A stretch of 5,595 nt of DNA from Desulfobacterales bacterium (GTDB lineage Bacteria; Desulfobacterota; Desulfobacteria; Desulfobacterales; C00003060), in NCBI GenBank assembly GCA_030613145.1, contig JAUWMM010000155.1:1-5595 (forward strand), in the 5' to 3' direction. Shown here piece by piece: positions 1 through 5,595 of the stretch. Each line of letters starts with the position of its first letter. Positions within the stretch are counted from its first letter, which is position 1. The notes under the pieces were generated by a model. It saw only the letters and a list, made by a program, of their open reading frames with translations, made no database searches and was not told where the DNA came from. The position numbers and the translations under genes are program-made.

Positions 1-41
1 TTAACGGGTCATTAAATGGTACACGAAAAATCTTTTTTAAG

Positions 42-48
42 AAGGAGA
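42..48 (+). promoter_or_regulatory. Ribosome binding site of groES
   Basis: AAGGAGA is a strong Shine-Dalgarno match with its GGAG core about 10 bases before the ATG at 58. It decides the groES start: the in-frame ATG at 16 has no comparable site and would add 14 residues that the Cpn10 family lacks. Confidence 0.85.
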
Positions 49-57
49 CTTAGCACT

Positions 58-351
58 ATGAAGATTAGACCGTTACAGGACCGGATTATCGTAAAACGTC
101 TTGAAGAGGAAGAAAGGACAAAGGGAGGTATTATCATACCCGATTCGGCCAAAGAAAAACCCTCGGAAGGACTGGTATTTGCGGTTGGCAAAGGCAAGAT
201 TTTGGAAAACGGTACGCAGCTACCTTTGGACGTGAAAAAAAACGACCGGATACTCTTTGGAAAATATTCGGGTACCGACATAAAGATCGAGGGTGACGAA
301 TTTCTTATCATGCGGGAAGATGATGTCCTGGGAGTTATTGAAAAAAAGTAG
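58..351 (+). CDS. groES: Co-chaperonin GroES (Cpn10, 10 kDa chaperonin)
   Basis: GroES is the heptameric cytosolic lid of the GroEL chaperonin; it caps the ring and, with ATP, encloses the folding substrate. The 97-residue product has the usual family length. The N-terminal Cpn10 signature is complete: residues 3-14 ([12 protein letters not shown]), then a G-G-I-I-I stretch at 23-27 that ends it. The acidic/polar segment around residues 16-34 is the mobile loop, and its hydrophobic GGIII part is the region known to dock on the GroEL apical domain. The rest (about 38-95) follows the beta-barrel pattern, with GKGK at 44-47 and the closing [11 protein letters not shown] 58 is chosen because of the AAGGAGA site and because the family starts M-K-I-R-P-L. 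The gene ends in TAG, and groEL follows 89 bases later with no terminator between, so the two are almost certainly one operon. Nothing looks damaged. Confidence 0.98.
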   Translation: MKIRPLQDRIIVKRLEEEERTKGGIIIPDSAKEKPSEGLVFAVGKGKILENGTQLPLDVKKNDRILFGKYSGTDIKIEGDEFLIMREDDVLGVIEKK

Positions 352-386
352 CAAAACAGGACCATATTGGGCACCAACCATGCGAT

Positions 387-405
387 TTGAGTGTGTCGGG
401 CTCAA
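387..405 (+). repeat. Short inverted repeat in the groES-groEL spacer
   Basis: TTGAG (387-391) and CTCAA (401-405) form perfect 5-base arms around a 9-base spacer. The pairing does not extend outward and no T-run follows, so it is not a terminator. It could be a weak mRNA hairpin in the intercistronic region or simply chance. The rest of the 352-440 spacer holds only the groEL ribosome binding site. Confidence 0.3.
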
Positions 406-423
406 TAATAATGAAAAAACCTT

Positions 424-430
424 AAGGAGG
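424..430 (+). promoter_or_regulatory. Ribosome binding site of groEL
   Basis: AAGGAGG is a near-perfect anti-16S match, 10 bases before the ATG at 441. It fits the high translation expected of a major chaperonin and confirms the start, which gives the family-typical M-A-A-K-E-I-K-Y N-terminus. Confidence 0.9.
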
Positions 431-434
431 ATAG

Positions 435-2075
<1,641 letters not shown>

Positions 2076-2108
2076 ATTAGCCCCGGCCATTGAGCGTAAT
2101 GTTTGCCC

Positions 2109-2144
2109 AAAAAGCCCTCATGCCTGCGCATGAGGGCTTTTTTT
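2109..2144 (+). terminator. Rho-independent terminator of the groESL operon
   Basis: GCCCTCATGC (2114-2123) pairs perfectly with GCATGAGGGC (2128-2137) around the 4-base loop CTGC, and seven Ts follow (2138-2144). Five As before the stem (2109-2113) extend the pairing into the T-run, for up to 15 base pairs. The flanking A-run means the reverse strand also reads as hairpin plus five Ts, so it may work in both directions. It begins 33 bases after the groEL stop and separates the chaperonin operon from ileS. Confidence 0.93.
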
Positions 2145-2177
2145 GTGCCTTGACAACCAAAGGTGTTATGATATTTG
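2143..2177 (+). promoter_or_regulatory. Candidate sigma-70 promoter for ileS-lspA-lgt
   Basis: The best -10 element is TATGAT (2167-2172), preceded by TG one base upstream (2164-2165), which makes an extended -10. A poor -35, TTGTGC (2143-2148), lies 18 bases before it and overlaps the end of the terminator T-run. A perfect -35 consensus, TTGACA (2150-2155), is also present, but only 11 bases from TATGAT; its alternative partner at 16 bases is the weak TATTTG (2172-2177). A promoter is expected here because the groESL terminator is just upstream. Which boxes are used cannot be settled from sequence. Transcription would start near 2179-2185, giving a leader of only about 30 bases. Confidence 0.6.
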
Positions 2178-2181
2178 CATC

Positions 2182-2197
2182 CTTAACTTCTGTTAAG
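2182..2197 (+). repeat. Perfect inverted repeat in the ileS leader
   Basis: CTTAAC (2182-2187) and GTTAAG (2192-2197) are perfect 6-base arms around TTCT. The element lies just downstream of the candidate -10 and ends 4 bases before the ileS Shine-Dalgarno. It could be an operator at or just after the transcription start, or a small AT-rich leader hairpin; it could also be chance. Confidence 0.5.
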
Positions 2198-2201
2198 AGC
2201 T

Positions 2202-2205
2202 GGAG
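2202..2205 (+). promoter_or_regulatory. Ribosome binding site of ileS
   Basis: GGAG lies 6 bases before the ATG at 2212. It is weaker than the groES and groEL sites but well spaced, and it supports the start that gives the family-typical [11 protein letters not shown]-terminus. Confidence 0.75.
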
Positions 2206-2211
2206 AACGCT

Positions 2212-5004
2212 ATGGACTACAAACAGACCTTGAACCTTCCCAAGACCGCTTTTCCCATGAAGGCCAGCCTCTCTCAACGAGAACCAGAGGTTCTTAAGAA
2301 ATGGCAGGCGATAGGACTCTACGATCAAATCAGGGAAGCGTCTAAAGGTAAGCCTCGGTTCATCCTTCATGATGGGCCGCCCTATGCCAACGGAAACATC
2401 CATCTTGGTACGGCCCTTAATAAGATATTGAAAGACATGATTATCCGATCGCGTCAGATGAATGGATTCGACTCACCTTATGTACCGGGTTGGGATTGCC
2501 ATGGTCTTCCCATAGAACACCACGTTGACCAGGAGCTTGGTGACAAGAAAAAGGAAATGAGCCAGACTGAGGTCCGAAGACATTGCCGGGACTACGCTGA
2601 GAGATACATTAAAATCCAGAAAGAAGAATTCAAAAGACTCGGCGTTATGGGTGAGTGGGACAACCCTTATCTCACCATGAAAAAGGGTTATGTGGCTACG
2701 ATCGTAAGAGAGTTTGGGAAACTTGCCCTTGATGGCAGTCTCTTTAAGAGCAAAAAGCCTATCTACTGGTGCAGCACATGCAAAACCGCTCTGGCAGAAG
2801 CAGAAGTGGAATACAACATGCGCACCTCTCCGTCCATTTATGTAAAGTTCCCTTTTATTTCGGACATAAGTGGGGATTTTCCGTCCCTGAAGGGGAAAAA
2901 ACTTTGTTTGATCATTTGGACCACAACCCCGTGGACGATTCCAGCTAACCTGGCAGTTGCCTTGCATCCTGCTTTTGAATATGTGGCGGTGGAGATTGGG
3001 CGCGATGAGGTTTTCATCATGGCTCGAGGTCTTCTGGAAAGTACGATGGAGGCTTTAGGGATCAAAGATTATGAGGTATTGGCACAAGTCGATCCGACAA
3101 TGCTTGAACACAAGCTTTGCCGTCATCCCCTTTACGAAAGGCAGTCTACAATTATCCTGGCCCGGCACGTGACCTTGGATGCGGGAACCGGTTGTGTGCA
3201 TACTGCCCCTGGTCACGGACGCGAAGACTATGAAGTGGGCCTTGATTACAACCTGGACATCTATTCCCCTGTAGACGATGATGCCCGCTTTGCAGACGAT
3301 GTGGAATTCTTTAAAGGCATGTTTGTCTTTGATGCCAACAGCGCGGTTACGGCCAAACTTGCAGAGCATGGCACACTCATCAGTAAAGGAAGCGTTGAGC
3401 ATACCTATCCGCACTGCTGGCGGTGCAAGGAGCCGGTGATCTTCCGAGCCACCGAGCAATGGTTTATTTCCATGGAAAAGACGGGGCTGAGACAAAAGGC
3501 CCTGAAGTGTATTGACCAAGTCACCTGGATTCCGGCTTGGGGGCGTGATCGCATTCATGGAATGATTGAAAACCGCCCAGACTGGTGTATCTCACGGCAG
3601 CGGTCATGGGGTGTGCCCATCGTGGCCTTTTACTGTAAAGGATGCGGCACGTATCTCATCACTCAGGAAATCATCGATCATGTGGCCGGCCTCTTTGAAC
3701 TTCACGGTGCTGATATCTGGTTTGAAGCCGACCATTCTGTCCTCCTTCCGGAAGGAACAACGTGCCCTGAGTGTAAAGGCGACACTTTTGAAAAGGAACA
3801 GGATATCTTAGATGTATGGTTCGATTCCGGGGTGAGCCACGCGGCCGTACTTGAAAGCAGGGATTATCTGGGCTGGCCTGCCGACATGTACTTAGAAGGA
3901 AACGATCAGCACCGGGGATGGTTCCACAGCGCTCTTCTCACGGCAGTGGGCACACGTGGCAGGGCCCCCTACGAATGTGTGCTGACCCATGGTTTCGTAG
4001 TGGACGGCAAGGGCGAAAAGATGTCCAAATCCAAAGGAAACGTGATTGCGCCAAGTGAAATCATCAACCGATATGGTGGTGAGATCCTGCGATTGTGGGT
4101 TGCAGCTTCGGACTACCAGGACGACATACGAGTCTCGGAAAAGATCCTCAAACAGCTCACGGACGCCTACCGCCGAATTCGTAATACAAGCCGCTTCATA
4201 CTTGGAAATCTGGGCGATTTTGATCCTGCAGTAGATGCCATACCTTACAAAAAGATGCTGGAAGTCGATCGTTTTGCCCTCTACCGTCTTCAGGGGTTGG
4301 TTAGACGAGCCATAGCCGCCTATAAGAACTTTGAGTTTCATGTGGTTTATCACGACTTGTACAATTATTGTACCCTGGACTTGGGTTCCTTTTACTTAGA
4401 CGTTCTAAAGGACAGACTCTATACCTCGCCTGCAAAGTCAAATGACAGGCTATCAGCCCAGACCGCGCTAAACACTATACTCCATTCCATGGTGCGCCTC
4501 ATGGCCCCCATCCTTGTCTTTACAACTGAGGAGCTATGGGCTCACATGTCTGAGGCCGATGCCGGGCCGGCCAGTGTGCATCTGACACAACTACCTGAAA
4601 TAAATGCTGATTTTGGAGATGACGAATTGGCCGAAAGGTGGGAATCAATCCTTCTGCTCAGGGGAGAAGTTAGCAAGGCCCTTGAAGAGGCCAGAGGCCG
4701 GAAAATCATCGGCCACGCTCTTGATGCAGCAGTGACTCTATCCATACCAAAAGAATTCAGCGCATTAGTGAGGATGAATGCGGACGAACTAAGGACAGTC
4801 TTCATCGTCTCCAAGGTAAACATCTTGGCCGAGGAGAGCATTCCTGATGCATATCAGAGCACCAACATTCCAGGTCTTGCTATTCGCATCGATCCTGCAC
4901 CTGGCGAAAAATGCGAGCGCTGCTGGATACATGATCCTTCGGTTGGTGCTGACGGGCTTCATAAAACCATTTGTGCACGATGCTTGAAAGTACTGAAGAG
5001 TTGA
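2212..5004 (+). CDS. ileS: Isoleucine--tRNA ligase (IleRS, class I)
   Basis: IleRS charges tRNA-Ile with isoleucine in the cytosol and hydrolyses mischarged Val-tRNA-Ile. The 930 residues are close to the 938 of E. coli. The catalytic Rossmann fold carries the HIGH-type motif as H-L-G-T (64-67) within [11 protein letters not shown], then WDCHGLPIE at 94-102. The CP1 editing domain (about 200-400) has [11 protein letters not shown] (236-246) and [12 protein letters not shown] (325-336), with D339 matching the editing aspartate D342 of E. coli. LDVWFDSG is at 533-540 and KMSKS at 603-607. The anticodon-binding helical domain follows (about 650-830). The C-terminal zinc ribbon has C901, C904, C921 and C924, typical of the E. 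coli-like type. Further CxxC pairs at 187/190, 402/405, 475/478 and 518/521 suggest two more zinc sites, as in Thermus IleRS. The gene probably starts its own transcript after the groESL terminator and overlaps lspA. No T-box leader is present. Confidence 0.98.
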   Translation: MDYKQTLNLPKTAFPMKASLSQREPEVLKKWQAIGLYDQIREASKGKPRFILHDGPPYANGNIHLGTALNKILKDMIIRSRQMNGFDSPYVPGWDCHGLPIEHHVDQELGDKKKEMSQTEVRRHCRDYAERYIKIQKEEFKRLGVMGEWDNPYLTMKKGYVATIVREFGKLALDGSLFKSKKPIYWCSTCKTALAEAEVEYNMRTSPSIYVKFPFISDISGDFPSLKGKKLCLIIWTTTPWTIPANLAVALHPAFEYVAVEIGRDEVFIMARGLLESTMEALGIKDYEVLAQVDPTMLEHKLCRHPLYERQSTIILARHVTLDAGTGCVHTAPGHGREDYEVGLDYNLDIYSPVDDDARFADDVEFFKGMFVFDANSAVTAKLAEHGTLISKGSVEHTYPHCWRCKEPVIFRATEQWFISMEKTGLRQKALKCIDQVTWIPAWGRDRIHGMIENRPDWCISRQRSWGVPIVAFYCKGCGTYLITQEIIDHVAGLFELHGADIWFEADHSVLLPEGTTCPECKGDTFEKEQDILDVWFDSGVSHAAVLESRDYLGWPADMYLEGNDQHRGWFHSALLTAVGTRGRAPYECVLTHGFVVDGKGEKMSKSKGNVIAPSEIINRYGGEILRLWVAASDYQDDIRVSEKILKQLTDAYRRIRNTSRFILGNLGDFDPAVDAIPYKKMLEVDRFALYRLQGLVRRAIAAYKNFEFHVVYHDLYNYCTLDLGSFYLDVLKDRLYTSPAKSNDRLSAQTALNTILHSMVRLMAPILVFTTEELWAHMSEADAGPASVHLTQLPEINADFGDDELAERWESILLLRGEVSKALEEARGRKIIGHALDAAVTLSIPKEFSALVRMNADELRTVFIVSKVNILAEESIPDAYQSTNIPGLAIRIDPAPGEKCERCWIHDPSVGADGLHKTICARCLKVLKS

Positions 5005-5477
5005 AAAAAAAATATATAACCTTACTGCTAATTGGTGCAGGCATTATCCTGGTTGATCAGGTAACCAAGGGGCTTGTCATGCAGAAGTTTTTACTTCATG
5101 AAAACTTGGAGGTCATTCCGGGATTCTTTAATCTGACCTATATTCGAAATACAGGTGGTGCTTTCGGAGTGCTTGCAGGGGAGGCATCCCTGTTACGAAC
5201 CGGATTGTTTCTTGCGATCTCCTGCGTGGCCCTGGGGATTATCTTTTTTCTTTATACGAAAATTCCTCCCGGCAAAACATGGCTGGATGCCGGTCTTGCC
5301 ATGACCTTCGGAGGGGCTTTGGGCAATCTCATCGACCGTCTCCGATTCGGAGAGGTCGTAGATTTCCTCGATTTTCATATTGGGACCTGGCACTGGCCCG
5401 CATTTAACGTAGCTGATAGTACTATCTCCGTGGGCGTAGGGATATTCTGTTTTTACCTCCTGTTCAAGAAGATATGA
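4980..5477 (+). CDS. lspA: Lipoprotein signal peptidase LspA (signal peptidase II)
   Basis: LspA is an inner-membrane aspartyl protease that removes the signal peptide from prolipoproteins after Lgt has lipidated the cysteine. From ATG 4980 the product is 165 residues, normal for the family. Four hydrophobic segments are visible: about 12-26, 71-92, 102-118 and 147-162. The catalytic aspartates are D128 (in EVVDF) and D146 (in FNVADS), equivalent to D124 and D143 of the P. aeruginosa enzyme. The signature [12 protein letters not shown] is at 109-120, and other conserved positions include D26 and N57 (RNTGGAF). The start is uncertain. ATG 4980 overlaps ileS by 25 bases and lacks a clear Shine-Dalgarno. 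TTG 5001 overlaps the ileS stop as TTGA and would give a typical M-K-K-K-Y start of 155 residues. TTG 4971 is less likely. Translation is probably coupled to ileS, and the pairing ileS-lspA is widely conserved. Confidence 0.96.
   Translation: MLESTEELKKKYITLLLIGAGIILVDQVTKGLVMQKFLLHENLEVIPGFFNLTYIRNTGGAFGVLAGEASLLRTGLFLAISCVALGIIFFLYTKIPPGKTWLDAGLAMTFGGALGNLIDRLRFGEVVDFLDFHIGTWHWPAFNVADSTISVGVGIFCFYLLFKKI
5004..5012 (+). repeat. A9 homopolymer at the ileS/lspA junction
   Basis: Nine consecutive As begin with the last base of the ileS TGA stop and encode the Lys-Lys-Lys run just before the first LspA membrane segment. It lies inside lspA for any of the proposed starts and after the ileS coding sequence. 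Such runs are prone to polymerase slippage, but no effect is shown here. Confidence 0.9.
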
Positions 5478-5480
5478 GGG
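5476..5480 (+). promoter_or_regulatory. Ribosome binding site of lgt
   Basis: GAGGG lies 6 bases before the ATG at 5487 and shares its first two bases with the lspA TGA stop. This arrangement supports the lgt start and suggests that ribosomes ending lspA reinitiate on lgt. Confidence 0.75.
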
Positions 5481-5486
5481 AAAATC

Positions 5487-5595
5487 ATGTTCCCTGTCTT
5501 GTTCCGCATAGGCCCCTTTACCCTCCACACTTACGGCGTTTTCGTAGCTATGGCCTTCCTGTCAGCCGTCGCATTGGCCCTTAGGGAAGCGCGAA
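5487..5595 (+). CDS. lgt: Prolipoprotein diacylglyceryl transferase Lgt (5' end only)
   Basis: Lgt is the inner-membrane enzyme that transfers diacylglycerol from phosphatidylglycerol to the lipobox cysteine of prolipoproteins, the step before LspA. Only 36 codons and one extra base are in the window; the gene runs off the right edge. The visible N-terminus has the family opening: P-V-L-F at 3-6, I-G-P at 8-10, then L-H-T-Y-G at 13-17, matching the L-H-W-Y-G of E. coli Lgt, whose tyrosine (Y26) is reported as essential. A hydrophobic stretch at about 18-32 is the first membrane segment, ending in the basic R33-E-A-R. The start has a Shine-Dalgarno and lies 9 bases after the lspA stop. Identification rests on a short segment plus context (lspA next door), and completeness cannot be judged. 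Confidence 0.9.
   Translation, partial: MFPVLFRIGPFTLHTYGVFVAMAFLSAVALALREAR

Noticed and set aside
16..57. N-terminal extension of GroES from the ATG at 16
   Set aside because: The 14 added residues are unlike the Cpn10 family, the strong Shine-Dalgarno serves ATG 58, and no good site precedes ATG 16.
1..57. groESL promoter within the window
   Set aside because: No convincing -10/-35 pair or sigma-32-type promoter is visible in these few bases; the promoter most likely lies further upstream.
387..405. Terminator or processing hairpin between groES and groEL
   Set aside because: The arms are only 5 bases and no T-run follows, so it is kept only as a weak repeat and not called a functional site.
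2145..2211. T-box or other riboswitch leader for ileS
   Set aside because: The space between terminator and start codon is under 70 bases; there is no room for a T-box and no second terminator before ileS.
2473..4353. Minus-strand open frames inside ileS (150-170 residues)
   Set aside because: They overlap fully conserved IleRS domains and show no family features or ribosome binding sites that would support them.

Overview
The window is a compact, all-plus-strand stretch of bacterial chromosome carrying five core genes: groES, groEL, ileS, lspA and the first 36 codons of lgt. The gene order ileS-lspA-lgt, the GroES/GroEL sequence style and the Cys-rich IleRS suggest a Gram-negative bacterium of the Desulfobacterota (former Deltaproteobacteria). 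That placement is an inference from remembered family features; no database search was made.

Layout: positions 58-2075 hold a groES-groEL chaperonin operon. Both genes have strong Shine-Dalgarno sequences and are separated by 89 bases with no terminator. The operon promoter is not visible and probably lies upstream of the window. A 15-bp hairpin followed by seven Ts (2109-2144) closes the operon. A candidate sigma-70 promoter follows at once, then a small perfect inverted repeat (2182-2197) and the ribosome binding site of ileS. From 2212 to the right edge, ileS, lspA and lgt are tightly packed: ileS and lspA overlap, and the lgt Shine-Dalgarno overlaps the lspA stop. They are therefore probably co-transcribed and translationally coupled.

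Functionally, GroES/GroEL form the chaperonin that folds cytosolic proteins. IleRS charges tRNA-Ile. Lgt and LspA are the first two enzymes of bacterial lipoprotein maturation (diacylglyceryl transfer, then signal peptide cleavage). All complete genes look intact, with expected catalytic residues and normal lengths.

I found no mobile element, CRISPR array, RNA gene or novel defence or biosynthetic system. The points worth a second look are small: the palindrome in the ileS leader, an A9 tract and an ambiguous start at the ileS/lspA junction, a Pro-rich GroEL tail ending in Tyr, extra zinc-knuckle Cys pairs in IleRS, and a CIRCE-like half-site touching the groES start.
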